A DNA stretch of 64,000 bases from Bacteroidota bacterium (GCA_018268075.1 JAFDXH010000265.1:1-64000); one strand, 5' to 3'. Counted from the stretch's first letter, positions 1 to 8,854 are shown. The notes: generated by a model not told the origin, from the letters alone. Made by a program: numbers and translations.

Positions 1-1802
1 CAGGGTTAGTGCAAGGAACTTACCAATTTAGACTAACCGTTACAGATAATCAAGGTGCTTCAGGAAGTGCAACAGTTCAGATCATCGTAAATCCTGCACC
101 CAATAAACCACCGGTAGCCAATGCCGGAAGTGACCAAACGATAACGCTACCTGTAAATACCGTTTCACTTAGGGGTAGTGGTACTGATTCAGATGGAACA
201 GTCGTATCTTATTTATGGACAAAAGTATCAGGGCCTTCAACATTTAATATTGTCAACTCTTCATCTGCAGTTACAGATGTTTCAGGTTTGGTGCAAGGAA
301 CATATCAATTTAAATTAACCGTTACAGATAATCAAGGTGCTTCAGGAAGTGCAACTGTTCAAATCACCGTAAATCCTGCTGCAAACATACCACCTGTGGC
401 CAATGCTGGCACTAATCAAACGATTACCTTACCTGTTTCAAGTGTCAAGCTTAATGGTTCTGGTACAGATGCAGATGGAACAGTTGTATCTTATCTATGG
501 ACAAAAGTATCAGGGCCTTCAACATTTAATATTGTCAACCCTTCATCTGCAGTTACAGATGTTTCAGGTTTGGTGCAAGGAACATATCAATTTAAATTAA
601 CCGTTACAGATAATCAAGGTGCTTCAGGAAGCGCAACAGTTCAGATCATTGTAAACCCTGCTGCAAACATACCACCTGTGGCCAATGCTGGTACTAATCA
701 AACGATTACCTTACCTGTTTCAAGTGTAAAGCTTAATGGTTCTGGTACAGATGCAGATGGCACAATAGTATCTTATGTATGGACAAAAACTTCTGGGCCT
801 TCTTCATTTAATATTGCAAACCCTGGAAGTGCCAGTACTGATGTTACAGGATTAGTAGAAGGGGTGTATCAATTTCAATTGACAGTAAAAGATAATGCTG
901 GCGCTTCTGCATCAGCTTCAGTTACTATTACTGTAAAACCAGCATTAAATATTCCTGTAGTAAATGCAGGAAGTAATCAAACCATTACCTTACCCGTTTC
1001 CTCAGTTCAATTAAGTGGAAGCGCATCAGTAGCAGGCGGTACCCTTGTAAACTACCAGTGGACTAAATTTAGTGGCCCAGCTTCTTATAATTTTTCAAAT
1101 GCTGGAAACCCTATTACTACAGTTACCGAACTTGTAGCAGGTACCTATCGTTTCGATCTTACCGTGACCGATAATAATGGAACCAAAGCTTCTGGGTCAG
1201 TATGGATAACTGTTCAGCCAGTGGTTTCTACTTATTTACCCATTGTTCGTGCCGGATCTAATCAAACTATTCTTTTACCAAAATCGGATGTGCTTCTGAG
1301 CGGAAAAGCTTCTGTGACTGGTGGTACGATAGTGTCATACTCATGGAAAAAAGCTTCTGGTCCAATTTCGTACACAATTTCAAACTCAGATTCTGCGATT
1401 ACTCGAGTGCGTGATCTTACAGAAGGCGATTATCGTTTTGACTTGACTGTTGTTGACAATAATGGAAATGAAGCAACCGCATATGTATGGATTACAGTGC
1501 TGAAAAAGGCTGAGGGGTTATTAGATCTTAGTCTGGATGCCGAGAAAAATTCAGTTTCTATCTTTCCAAATCCTGTAAATGAGATAGCAAATGTATTTGT
1601 TAATTCCGGACAGAAGTATTCCAATATGAGTATGGTCGTAACAGATATGAAGGGAAGAGCACTCATTAAAAAGCAGATTGCATTCAATATATCAAGTACT
1701 ACTGAAAAGGTGAATGTAAGTAAACTTGCTAAGGGCGTGTATATAGTTACTATTTATTTCGATGGCAAGAATCCGAAATCAGCAAAACTGATTAAACAAT
1801 AA
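1..1802 (+). CDS. PKD-repeat surface protein with T9SS sorting domain (5' end outside window)
   Basis: The reading frame is open from the first base, so the gene starts upstream; the GTG at 9 is internal. Visible are the end of one repeat and five further PKD/Ig-like repeats of about 94 residues, each with an NAGxNQTITLP start, a YxWTK-SGP core and a LTVTDN end. The first units are nearly identical; the last two have drifted. From about 1530 a typical type IX secretion C-terminal domain follows (an FPNPV motif, then a KGVYIVTI strand and a final K-rich end). Such proteins are exported by a signal peptide, which lies outside the window, and then anchored or released by the T9SS. PKD repeats usually act as spacers or carbohydrate-contacting modules; any catalytic or adhesive part would be upstream. 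A strong hairpin terminator follows. Confidence 0.9.
   Translation, partial: GLVQGTYQFRLTVTDNQGASGSATVQIIVNPAPNKPPVANAGSDQTITLPVNTVSLRGSGTDSDGTVVSYLWTKVSGPSTFNIVNSSSAVTDVSGLVQGTYQFKLTVTDNQGASGSATVQITVNPAANIPPVANAGTNQTITLPVSSVKLNGSGTDADGTVVSYLWTKVSGPSTFNIVNPSSAVTDVSGLVQGTYQFKLTVTDNQGASGSATVQIIVNPAANIPPVANAGTNQTITLPVSSVKLNGSGTDADGTIVSYVWTKTSGPSSFNIANPGSASTDVTGLVEGVYQFQLTVKDNAGASASASVTITVKPALNIPVVNAGSNQTITLPVSSVQLSGSASVAGGTLVNYQWTKFSGPASYNFSNAGNPITTVTELVAGTYRFDLTVTDNNGTKASGSVWITVQPVVSTYLPIVRAGSNQTILLPKSDVLLSGKASVTGGTIVSYSWKKASGPISYTISNSDSAITRVRDLTEGDYRFDLTVVDNNGNEATAYVWITVLKKAEGLLDLSLDAEKNSVSIFPNPVNEIANVFVNSGQKYSNMSMVVTDMKGRALIKKQIAFNISSTTEKVNVSKLAKGVYIVTIYFDGKNPKSAKLIKQ
99..1500 (+). repeat. 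Tandem 282-bp repeats coding PKD units
   Basis: Units begin near 99, 381, 663 and 945 with a period of 282 bp (94 codons); a fifth unit starts near 1227. By eye, 199-480 and 481-762 differ at only about a dozen positions, many silent, so the copies look recently duplicated or homogenised. Units beginning at 945 and 1227 are clearly more diverged. The array continues to the left of the window. Confidence 0.85.
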
Positions 1803-1810
1803 TTCATTTA

Positions 1811-1858
1811 TAGAAACGGAGAGGGAATTTTTATAATTCCCTCTCCGTTTCTATTTAT
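1811..1858. terminator. Strong hairpin terminator after the PKD protein
   Basis: Perfect 19-bp inverted repeat (1811-1829 with 1835-1853) around a 5-base loop, followed by a T-rich run on the + strand. It is close to the stop codon of the PKD gene. The 222 bp that follow, up to the next gene end at 2076, hold no recognisable gene. Confidence 0.85.
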
Positions 1859-2075
1859 TTTACTTACTCTATTGCCCAAGGGGATTTTCGTTAGATATAC
1901 CAATAGTAACCTCTTTACCCACTAAATATTCCGAAGGGATCTATGTGGAAATGGTAAATGAAGGCATGATACACCAGCATGACAATCTTTTACCCTCCCC
2001 AAATTTCGAGGTTTGTATTTTTACGAATGTTCGATTGGTATTAGTATTAGTAGGTAGGGGCTTGTGATATTTTCT

Positions 2076-2669
2076 TTACACAAGTGACCTGTAAAACCCT
2101 TCTGTGGCAATTTCTAACATTGCGCGGTCGCCTGCGGAATCGCCATAACAAAAAATATTATTGAAGTTTTCTAAGTTGTATTTTACTTTGATTCGTTGAA
2201 CTTTTTCTTCGTAATTACAGTTCTTGCCTTCCAGTTTCCCAGTGAGCCGCCCGTCAATCACTTCCAATTTTGAGGCAATACATACGGCATTAATTGAGTC
2301 GCACCAAATTTTTACCCAGTTTTCGGCAGAGGCTGTAACCACTACTACCGGCACATTATTTTTTTGATATTGTTCTATCTTTTGTAGTGCACTTTTGCGA
2401 ATCAGGCCGGGCAATTTTTCTTTAGTGAAATCATTACAGATCTTAATGAAATCTATTTCAGGTATTCCTTTAAAAAAGTGAGATAATAATTTTTCTTTTG
2501 CAAGTTGATGGCTTACCATTTTTGCTTTCATACCGGCTATCCAAGGCGAAACAGAAAGCATCCCTTTATAAAATTGAAAAATTCCAAAATGAAATTTAAT
2601 CAATTCCAGCATGGTGTCCTTTGTAGTAGTGGTACCATCAAAATCAAAAAATGCTATAGATTTTTTCAA
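2076..2669 (-). CDS. HAD-IB family phosphatase
   Basis: A 197-residue HAD-superfamily phosphatase. Motif I is DFDGT with nucleophile Asp9 and Asp11, motif II is the TAS at 112-114, and motif IV is GDSAGD at 176-181; the all-helical cap between residues 20 and 100 fits subclass IB (phosphoserine-phosphatase-like). The gene begins 3 bp after the end of the UbiA-type gene and is the last of a leftward four-gene set. In mycobacteria a phosphatase works after the UbiA-type phosphoribosyl transferase to remove the 5-phosphate from the lipid-linked ribose; by context this protein could do the same, but that is inference. Housekeeping phosphoserine phosphatase is a less likely alternative. Confidence 0.8.
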   Translation of the reverse strand: MKKSIAFFDFDGTTTTKDTMLELIKFHFGIFQFYKGMLSVSPWIAGMKAKMVSHQLAKEKLLSHFFKGIPEIDFIKICNDFTKEKLPGLIRKSALQKIEQYQKNNVPVVVVTASAENWVKIWCDSINAVCIASKLEVIDGRLTGKLEGKNCNYEEKVQRIKVKYNLENFNNIFCYGDSAGDRAMLEIATEGFYRSLV

Positions 2670-2672
2670 TGT

Positions 2673-3560
2673 TTATTTAAAAATTGTAATATCCTTCATG
2701 TAAAGGATAATGTAGAAACTGATAACCCAAAGCAAAATAGAAATCTGTATAAAGCGATCCTTATATAAAATTTTTACTGGTGACTCAGAATCGCTTTTTA
2801 CATAAATAATTTGCAGGTACCTGAAAATGCCTGCAAGAACAAATAAGCAGGTATAATATAAACGATAGGTGCCAAGTCTTGTTATCACTTCCGGCGACAT
2901 GGTGTACATAAAATAGGCAACAACAGTTACTGAACAAATTAATGAAAGGGCAATATTTATAAACTCAAGATTATACCCTTTTATGGATTGCCTCATATCG
3001 TTTCCTGAACTTAACTTAATCAGTACATCATCACGCCTTTTAGCCAATGCTAAAAATAAAGCGAGCAAAAATACCATAATGGTAAGCCATTCGCTCAAGC
3101 CAAGAAATGCGATTACCGCGCCAGCCTTTACGCGAAGTACAAAACCTATTGCAATAATAATAATATCGAGAATGGGTATTTTCTTTAATCCAAAAGAATA
3201 TAGAAGATTCAAAATAAAATAGATGGCCAATACGAAAAAAAACTTGTCGCGTATAACCCAAGCATAGCCAAGGCCTATACCTAATAATAAGATAGCGATA
3301 ATAATAGCTATATTTTTATTGATCAGCCCGGCAGCAAGTACTCTTTTGCTTTTTTCAGGATGTTTTTTATCATCTTCTATATCGCGATAGTCATTGATAA
3401 TATAAATACTACTTGCTACCAAAGAAAAGCAGATGAACCCTTCAAATACGATAAGAAGTGCATGAAAATTAAAAAGTACCCCTCCGAAAAAAAGTGGTAT
3501 GTAAAGAAATAAATTTTTAGCCCAATCCTTTGGCCTAATCAGTTTGATATAATTTTTCAT
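2673..3560 (-). CDS. UbiA-family polyprenyl-phosphate phosphoribosyltransferase-like membrane protein
   Basis: A 295-residue integral membrane protein of the UbiA superfamily with about eight or nine hydrophobic segments. The first Asp-rich motif is NDYRDIEDD at 56-64, and the second region has Asp132 and Arg143 in a LDxxxxxxGFVLRVKAGA context. The pattern around both motifs, including the RVLAAG that follows the first, resembles decaprenyl-phosphate 5-phosphoribosyltransferase (Rv3806c type) more than the quinone or heme prenyltransferases. The expected reaction is transfer of phosphoribose from PRPP to a polyprenyl phosphate at the inner membrane. It overlaps the upstream gene by an ATGA (3557-3560), which indicates translational coupling. 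Confidence 0.8.
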   Translation of the reverse strand: MKNYIKLIRPKDWAKNLFLYIPLFFGGVLFNFHALLIVFEGFICFSLVASSIYIINDYRDIEDDKKHPEKSKRVLAAGLINKNIAIIIAILLLGIGLGYAWVIRDKFFFVLAIYFILNLLYSFGLKKIPILDIIIIAIGFVLRVKAGAVIAFLGLSEWLTIMVFLLALFLALAKRRDDVLIKLSSGNDMRQSIKGYNLEFINIALSLICSVTVVAYFMYTMSPEVITRLGTYRLYYTCLFVLAGIFRYLQIIYVKSDSESPVKILYKDRFIQISILLWVISFYIILYMKDITIFK

Positions 3561-4723
3561 AATGCGGTTGGTTCTGGAGAATTAGAATCTGATAACGTTT
3601 TTATTTCCTTTTCTATAAGCCATAATATCATAGGGATGAAGATAAGAATTACAGGAACCATAAAGAGCCTGGTTTGATAAGCCACCACACTTATATAATG
3701 AATGCCAAACCATACAGGCACCAAAAAGATAAACCATTTTTTCAACAGGTGAGGAAAAGTTTTAAATTTCCATAAGATAATAAATGGTATTACACCAAAG
3801 GTGCCCAACAACTCAAAGTAGGCTTTCACACCTACAGCGCTGAATAGGTTCAATTTTAACATGGGCCATCCGGCAGCAGCTTTCCACTCCTGCTGAGGTT
3901 GATAGCCATAATACCACCGAAGACCGATAAAAATTGCAATAAAGATTGCATAAAGAAAACCGGTAAAAAACCAGGTATTAGTTGCAGGCCATTTTATGTT
4001 GCTAATATTTAATTTCTTAAAACTGAAATCTGTAAAATTTGTTTTGGAAATAAAATACAATGCCGGAATCAATAAGGCCGTTTCTCTGTTGAATGCTGCG
4101 AGCGGAATAATAAGGTACAGCCAGTTTCTATTGCGTTGATACAAAATCAAATTTGCAGTGAGTAAATAAAAAATAATATCAAGATATGTATTGAAGGAGA
4201 GATCTGCGGCAGCTACAGCATTGCCAAATGATAGCGCCAGAAAATTAATTCCAAAAAAGATCAGCCAATTGCTTTTTACAAAAAATGCCCACAATCGCCA
4301 AGCCAGATAAAAAATAAAAAAATGTTCTACAAACCTGAACAACGTGAAAATAAGCATGTATTTCATGACGCCTTTGGTTTGCATTAAAGTCACAAAGGCA
4401 TCAGTCTCTGCATTGGTGCCAGAGGTGTTACTTATATTGAAATGTACTTTTTCTTCTATAGGAAATACTTTATCAATTGTATGGTTGTAAACCCACATAA
4501 TGCCTTCAATGGTAAAGGGGCAGAGAATACGGTATTGCCAGGGGTTATAAAATTCGGATCTCCCTTCTATTACAGCCTTGTGTCTTTCGTAAGTGAGCAA
4601 CCCATTGCTATAATAATAGCTTTTGTAAATGGGAAACATAGATAGAAGCGAAAGACAAAAACAAATAAAAAAGAAATTAATTTTATTTTTTTTCAGCCAC
4701 AATGGTGAAGTGTGGGTAAACAT
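3557..4723 (-). CDS. Multi-pass membrane protein, possibly GT-C-like glycosyltransferase
   Basis: A 388-residue membrane protein with about nine hydrophobic segments. A soluble loop after the first segment carries a PWQYRILCPF stretch, and an FNRETALLIP motif sits near residue 200. Both are seen in Bacteroidota membrane proteins related to lipid-linked sugar transferases of the GT-C fold. I cannot assign a substrate. The ATG at 4723 lies 41 bp inside the methyltransferase gene, so the two are translationally linked or a later start is used. Its position between a methyltransferase and a UbiA/HAD pair suggests that it uses a polyprenyl-linked sugar. Confidence 0.65.
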   Translation of the reverse strand: MFTHTSPLWLKKNKINFFFICFCLSLLSMFPIYKSYYYSNGLLTYERHKAVIEGRSEFYNPWQYRILCPFTIEGIMWVYNHTIDKVFPIEEKVHFNISNTSGTNAETDAFVTLMQTKGVMKYMLIFTLFRFVEHFFIFYLAWRLWAFFVKSNWLIFFGINFLALSFGNAVAAADLSFNTYLDIIFYLLTANLILYQRNRNWLYLIIPLAAFNRETALLIPALYFISKTNFTDFSFKKLNISNIKWPATNTWFFTGFLYAIFIAIFIGLRWYYGYQPQQEWKAAAGWPMLKLNLFSAVGVKAYFELLGTFGVIPFIILWKFKTFPHLLKKWFIFLVPVWFGIHYISVVAYQTRLFMVPVILIFIPMILWLIEKEIKTLSDSNSPEPTAL

Positions 4724-5330
4724 ACATTCTTCGTTTTTTTTGTTCTAAAATAGAAAAATTATTGCTCTCCAATAGGGAGGTGGTCTTGGCTAAAGATAGC
4801 TCATGGCCGATTTCTCTTGAAAAAATAAAATCATGAAGTTTATTAAAAAGTACAAGCGGGCTTGCCCCATTAATATCTTTGATGATGAGCCTTGCCCCGG
4901 GTTTTAGTTTTGCTGATAGATTTTTAAAGAAATCCTCCTGCTGTACTACCGGTACATGGTGTATTACATCTATGAGAAATACTATATCCATTTCCTGTAA
5001 TTTTTCAGGAAAGGTTTTGCCATCATAAACCATAAATTCTGATGGGCAACCTGATGCGCCTTCAAATAGTTTACGGGCATTATTGATGAGCCTGTCAAAG
5101 ATCTCAATACCAAACAGGTAAGAGGGTTGGGCAAATTCTGATACCAGAAGTAAAAACTGTCCATTTCCACAACCAATATCACCTACCTTATCACCGGGTT
5201 TTACTCTTTCCAGCAGATCAATGAAAGGGCAAATGAGGCTTCTGTATTTAATTTTGAGGGTATCAATGAATCCGGCAGAAAAATTCTTTTCTTTTAAAAA
5301 ATTGATAATGGCTCGGTTCGTAATGTTCAT
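4683..5330 (-). CDS. Class I SAM-dependent methyltransferase
   Basis: A 215-residue methyltransferase with the SAM-binding motif GDIGCGNGQF (50-59), an acidic residue at the end of beta-2 (FGIEIF) and the DVIHHVP post-motif near residue 120. Type-11-like family; the substrate is unknown. It is the first gene of a leftward set of four (methyltransferase, membrane protein, UbiA-type, HAD) with overlapping or nearly touching ends, so co-expression is likely. The 245 bp between its start and the divergent SGNH gene must hold its promoter. In this context the substrate may be a lipid-linked sugar or glycan, but the sequence alone does not show this. Confidence 0.8.
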   Translation of the reverse strand: MNITNRAIINFLKEKNFSAGFIDTLKIKYRSLICPFIDLLERVKPGDKVGDIGCGNGQFLLLVSEFAQPSYLFGIEIFDRLINNARKLFEGASGCPSEFMVYDGKTFPEKLQEMDIVFLIDVIHHVPVVQQEDFFKNLSAKLKPGARLIIKDINGASPLVLFNKLHDFIFSREIGHELSLAKTTSLLESNNFSILEQKKRRMYVYPHFTIVAEKK

Positions 5331-5575
5331 GTATAATTTTTCGATTTTTTTTACATCAATAGCAGCTGTCCTTTGATTTTTCTAATTCTTTTGAAATGCT
5401 TATCGTTTATTTCATAATTGTCATTTAAAATCAATATTTCTTGATTTTAGATTAATGCGAAAGTAATTTTTTTAATGTGAAAAAATCTAAACACCTTTGG
5501 CATGGAAAACATGCATCTTCGCATCAATTTCACCTCAACCAACAGAAGTATTATTTAAGAATAAATTTTTATGCC

Positions 5576-6802
5576 ATGAAGAGTGTAATTATAACGCTTT
5601 TGATGTTCTTTTATTTTTCATTACATTCATTTGATGCTCAGGCGCAAGTTTATAAAAGAATCTGTGTAATAGGATCGTCCACATCCTGGGGATATTTTAA
5701 TGGGATGTATCCGAGGGACAGCGGATATGCATTTAAACTGAGTAAATATTATCAATCACTCGGATTAATTGATACACTTTATAATATCGCCTCAAATGGG
5801 TCTGACCCTTACTTTGGTATGCCATCCAGTTATACTCCGCCACCGGGTAGAGATGCGCCAGACCCCAGATTTAATATTACCAGAGCAGTGAATTTTAATC
5901 CGAAACCTGATGTAATTATTGTTAATTATCCTTCTAATCATTATGATTATTTTACCGCCAGTGAAGTATTGGCTTGCTTGCAGACTATAAAAGACTCCGC
6001 TAATATCAAAGGCATTGTTTGTTATATTACCACCTCGCAGCCCCGGGATAATTTTAATGCAGGGGAAAGGCAGAATTTATTGGTATTACGTGACTCTATT
6101 TTAAATCGTTTTGGAGAATTTGCTCTTAACTTTTATGACCCGATAGTTAAAAATCCTGAAATGATTATCCGGCCTGAATATTCTCTCGGTGATGGGGTAC
6201 ATACTAACCCGGCAGGGCAGACTGTACTCGAAAATGTAGTGATAGATAAAAATATCTTGCTGAGTGTATTGCCGGTAAATTTTATTTCAGTAACTGGTGC
6301 CAGCAACACGGGGAGTGTAAAGATTGAATGGAGCATAAATGGAGCTGAAAATAATGATCGTTTCGCCATTCAAAGAAGTAACAATGGAATAAATTTTATC
6401 AATATAGGCGAGGTGATCTATTCAGTGGGCAAAACTACCTTTCAATATACAGACCTTAATCCATCAGTTGGGATTAATTATTATCGCATCGTTAGGTTGG
6501 GGGCTGATAATAGAAGAACGATCTCAAAAATTATTAGTGTAAACTTTAAAAGTAATCCAATAGCGAATATATTTTTTGATAATAACTCAAAAAAATTACA
6601 CTTGCATTTCTTTCAAGGTAATTCAAGCAAACCTGCTACCATACAGATTTTTGATCAAGCAGGGAATGTAGTTCTTAAGAGAACTATATTTGAAAATACC
6701 GGGGATGATTACCAAATAAGCCTTGTGAATTTGCCAAGGGAAATCTACTCCATCTTACTTACAGTAGGCAATCAAAAAATCACCAAAAATATTATGAATT
6801 AA
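5576..6802 (+). CDS. Secreted SGNH/GDSL-type esterase with T9SS sorting domain
   Basis: The ATG at 5576 is preferred because it is followed directly by a signal peptide (MKSVII..., cleavage near AQAQ); the longer frame from GTG at 5477 adds a non-signal leader. The mature part starts with the SGNH block I as GSSTSWG (33-39; Ser replaces the usual GDS Asp) and has block V DGVH at 206-209, giving catalytic Ser, Asp and His candidates. An FN3-like domain (about 235-320, with VKIEWSINGAENNDRFAIQRS) and a C-terminal T9SS sorting domain follow. It is probably a carbohydrate or acyl esterase secreted by T9SS; the substrate is unknown. Confidence 0.8.
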   Translation: MKSVIITLLMFFYFSLHSFDAQAQVYKRICVIGSSTSWGYFNGMYPRDSGYAFKLSKYYQSLGLIDTLYNIASNGSDPYFGMPSSYTPPPGRDAPDPRFNITRAVNFNPKPDVIIVNYPSNHYDYFTASEVLACLQTIKDSANIKGIVCYITTSQPRDNFNAGERQNLLVLRDSILNRFGEFALNFYDPIVKNPEMIIRPEYSLGDGVHTNPAGQTVLENVVIDKNILLSVLPVNFISVTGASNTGSVKIEWSINGAENNDRFAIQRSNNGINFINIGEVIYSVGKTTFQYTDLNPSVGINYYRIVRLGADNRRTISKIISVNFKSNPIANIFFDNNSKKLHLHFFQGNSSKPATIQIFDQAGNVVLKRTIFENTGDDYQISLVNLPREIYSILLTVGNQKITKNIMN

Positions 6803-6911
6803 TAATTTTTATTTAATATTGCAATACAAAGATTTATTACCAAATTAGATCTTAACCCCATTATTAATTGCTATTGAGATTTTTTTTAAAATCTTTAAAA
6901 TATTCAAAGCA

Positions 6912-8228
6912 ATGAAACAATCTTTACCCCCGAAACATTTTGAACTCAGGTTCCGAACAGCGTGTTTTCGCTATCTTACTTTATTGATAACCCTCTTTTT
7001 TTTCTTATCATTTCAAACTTCAAAAGCTCAGACCGGTGAAGCCTTAAATTTTGATGGTGTGGATGATTATGTGGATATAAGTGGTGTAAAAATTTCAGGC
7101 TCTTATACTAAGGAAGCATGGATTTATTTGCCCGTAGTAAATCCGGCAGACCCCAATGCGCACAATATTATTTCTGGATCTGCTACCTCACTTTATGTGT
7201 ATCAAGGTAAGTTGGGTGCTGGCCATAATTTTAATAATGTTCAGGATCCTACCGTGCTTACCGCCAATACCTGGTATCATGTAGCGGTTACTTTTGATGC
7301 ATCTACGGGTACTATGACTTTGTATAAAAATGGGCTTCCTGTAAATGTAGGCGTTGCACCTGCGTACACTGAAACTACTTTATTATTGGGAGCAATTTAT
7401 ACCGGAACTGTAGGTTATTTTTTTCAAGGAAATATAGATCAGGTACGCATTTGGAATGTAGTTCGTACTTCTTCAGATATATTCAATGATTTTTCATGCT
7501 ATGCTACAGGAAATGAACCCAACCTAATAGCGCTTTATCCTTTTACACAAGGTATTGCCGGAGGCAATAATGCCGGACTTACTACTTTGGGCGATAGTTC
7601 TGCAACGCCACACAATGGTACATTAATGAATTTTGCCCTTAACGGCACTACCTCTAACTGGATAGCGCCAGGTGCCCCACTCACCAATGCATGTATTACA
7701 CTTCCTGTTCAATTATCAAATTTTAGTGCAGAGAAATCATCAAATGGTGTGATTCTACGTTGGGAAACCTCTACTGAAATTAATAACAAGGGGTTTCAGA
7801 TACAGCGCTCAACGGATGGCCTTAATCATTGGTTTGATGTAGCTTTTATAGCCGGTGCAGGCAATACAACCGAAAGGCATAAATATTCATACAATGATGT
7901 TTCGCCATTTAAAGGGAATAACTATTATAGGTTAAAGCAAATTAATTTTGATGGAGAGTCTAAATACAGCAATATTAAAACAGTGCGTATAGTTAAATCA
8001 GGTGAGTTATCACTTTACCCAACGTTAGCTCACGATAATATTACATTAGAAGTTGCAAATGTAGATATGCTGAATACTATGGTTTCTGTTTTTGATGGCC
8101 AAGGCAGAGTGGTTCAGAAGGAAAGGTTAATAGATCAGAAACAACAAATAGATGTGAGTGGTTTACAAAGAGGTATGTATCTGCTCAGGTTAGAGAATGG
8201 CGATGCCGGAAGATTTTTAAAATTATAA
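6912..8228 (+). CDS. Secreted LamG-domain protein with T9SS sorting domain
   Basis: A 438-residue protein with a long N-terminal signal segment ending near SKAQ (residue 40). Residues 43-180 form a LamG/concanavalin A-like domain (starts ALNFDGVDDYV; WYHVAVTFD; GNIDQVRIWNVVRT). An FN3-like module follows from about 265 (LSNFSAEKSSNGVILRWETSTEINNKGFQIQRS), then a T9SS C-terminal sorting domain (SLYPT...; GMYLLRLE). The modules point to a cell-surface or released carbohydrate- or ligand-binding protein. It lies 109 bp after the SGNH esterase in the same direction and ends at a strong terminator, so the two may be expressed together. Confidence 0.85.
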   Translation: MKQSLPPKHFELRFRTACFRYLTLLITLFFFLSFQTSKAQTGEALNFDGVDDYVDISGVKISGSYTKEAWIYLPVVNPADPNAHNIISGSATSLYVYQGKLGAGHNFNNVQDPTVLTANTWYHVAVTFDASTGTMTLYKNGLPVNVGVAPAYTETTLLLGAIYTGTVGYFFQGNIDQVRIWNVVRTSSDIFNDFSCYATGNEPNLIALYPFTQGIAGGNNAGLTTLGDSSATPHNGTLMNFALNGTTSNWIAPGAPLTNACITLPVQLSNFSAEKSSNGVILRWETSTEINNKGFQIQRSTDGLNHWFDVAFIAGAGNTTERHKYSYNDVSPFKGNNYYRLKQINFDGESKYSNIKTVRIVKSGELSLYPTLAHDNITLEVANVDMLNTMVSVFDGQGRVVQKERLIDQKQQIDVSGLQRGMYLLRLENGDAGRFLKL

Positions 8229-8243
8229 AGATTGATTAGGAAT

Positions 8244-8280
8244 TAAAACAGGGGCGGCTTTAAAAGCCGCCCCTGTTTTA
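8244..8280. terminator. Palindromic terminator after LamG gene
   Basis: Inverted repeat with 18-base arms (8244-8261, 8263-8280), GC-rich in the middle and T-rich on both outer sides. It lies between the rightward LamG gene and the leftward ytxJ gene, so it can serve both strands. Confidence 0.85.
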
Positions 8281-8361
8281 TAGTTGGGGTTATAATTTGT
8301 ACAAAAAAGTGTGAAAATGAAAAAAGATAATGATTCACCAATTCTGCTCCGGGAGATGCAT

Positions 8362-8691
8362 TCAGAAGGCGTTGTTTAAAATATCTTCCACTATGATACC
8401 CGAATGGCTTTCGTTATATACGGGCAAGCCATCTTTAATAATAATTACCTGCGGCGATTGATGTACTATTTTAAAATCTTGAGCTATTTTATTGCTCAGT
8501 GGGCGAAATTTAATAAGATCTAAATAATAAAAATCTATTCCTTCTGTATGCTCATTTTTATCCAACCTGTTCTTTGCCATACTGCTTACACTGCAGCGGG
8601 TACTGTGCTTAAATATTACCTGAGGTATTTCCTTAGATTTTTCAATTAGTTCGGTAAGTTGCTCTTCAGTTTGTAGGTTGATCCAATTCAT
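8362..8691 (-). CDS. ytxJ: Bacillithiol-system redox protein YtxJ (monothiol bacilliredoxin)
   Basis: A 109-residue thioredoxin-fold protein with the family signature KHSTRCSVSSMA around Cys33 and a cis-Pro context SPQVIII near residue 80. YtxJ-type proteins are single-cysteine bacilliredoxins that remove bacillithiol from oxidised proteins in the cytoplasm; many Bacteroidota make bacillithiol. Length and motif agree with the family. It is read leftward just after the small lipoprotein gene (21 bp apart), and the two may share a transcript. Confidence 0.85.
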   Translation of the reverse strand: MNWINLQTEEQLTELIEKSKEIPQVIFKHSTRCSVSSMAKNRLDKNEHTEGIDFYYLDLIKFRPLSNKIAQDFKIVHQSPQVIIIKDGLPVYNESHSGIIVEDILNNAF

Positions 8692-8712
8692 GTATTAAAT
8701 GAGACAAGACGG

Positions 8713-8832
8713 TTAATGAATAATATTTTCTGTCATAGGGCATCCGGTTCTGCTTCTGCGGGAGCTGCTGCAAGAATTTAATAGGGTGGCAGCAAGAGCT
8801 ACAAAGGCAATAAGGAATAGTATTCTTTTCAT
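8713..8832 (-). CDS. Small lipoprotein, 39 residues
   Basis: Read directly from the complementary strand: ATG at 8832, TAA at 8713-8715. The product has Lys-Arg at its N-terminus, a hydrophobic core (ILFLIAFVALAATLL) and a lipobox-like LNSC, so Cys20 would be lipidated. The mature tail is only about 20 residues (CSSSRRSRTGCP then MTENIIH) with a second Cys. Small lipoproteins with a basic linker and a GCP near the end recur in Bacteroidota; no function is known to me. Upstream at 8861-8868 the minus strand reads TAACTTTG, a good -7 element, about 29 bp before the start. This supports a real gene. Confidence 0.65.
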   Translation of the reverse strand: MKRILFLIAFVALAATLLNSCSSSRRSRTGCPMTENIIH

Positions 8833-8854
8833 AATTATTGGGTTAATAGGTATT

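Noticed and set aside
99-944. Could the regular 282-bp spacing be a CRISPR-like array?
   Set aside because: Units are long, in frame and code PKD domains; there are no unique spacers.
1861-2066. Open frame without ATG between the PKD terminator and the HAD gene
   Set aside because: No start codon in frame of family likeness, no motif; it looks like chance or decayed sequence.
5477-5575. GTG start giving a longer SGNH esterase
   Set aside because: The ATG at 5576 directly opens a normal signal peptide; the added 33 residues would hide it.
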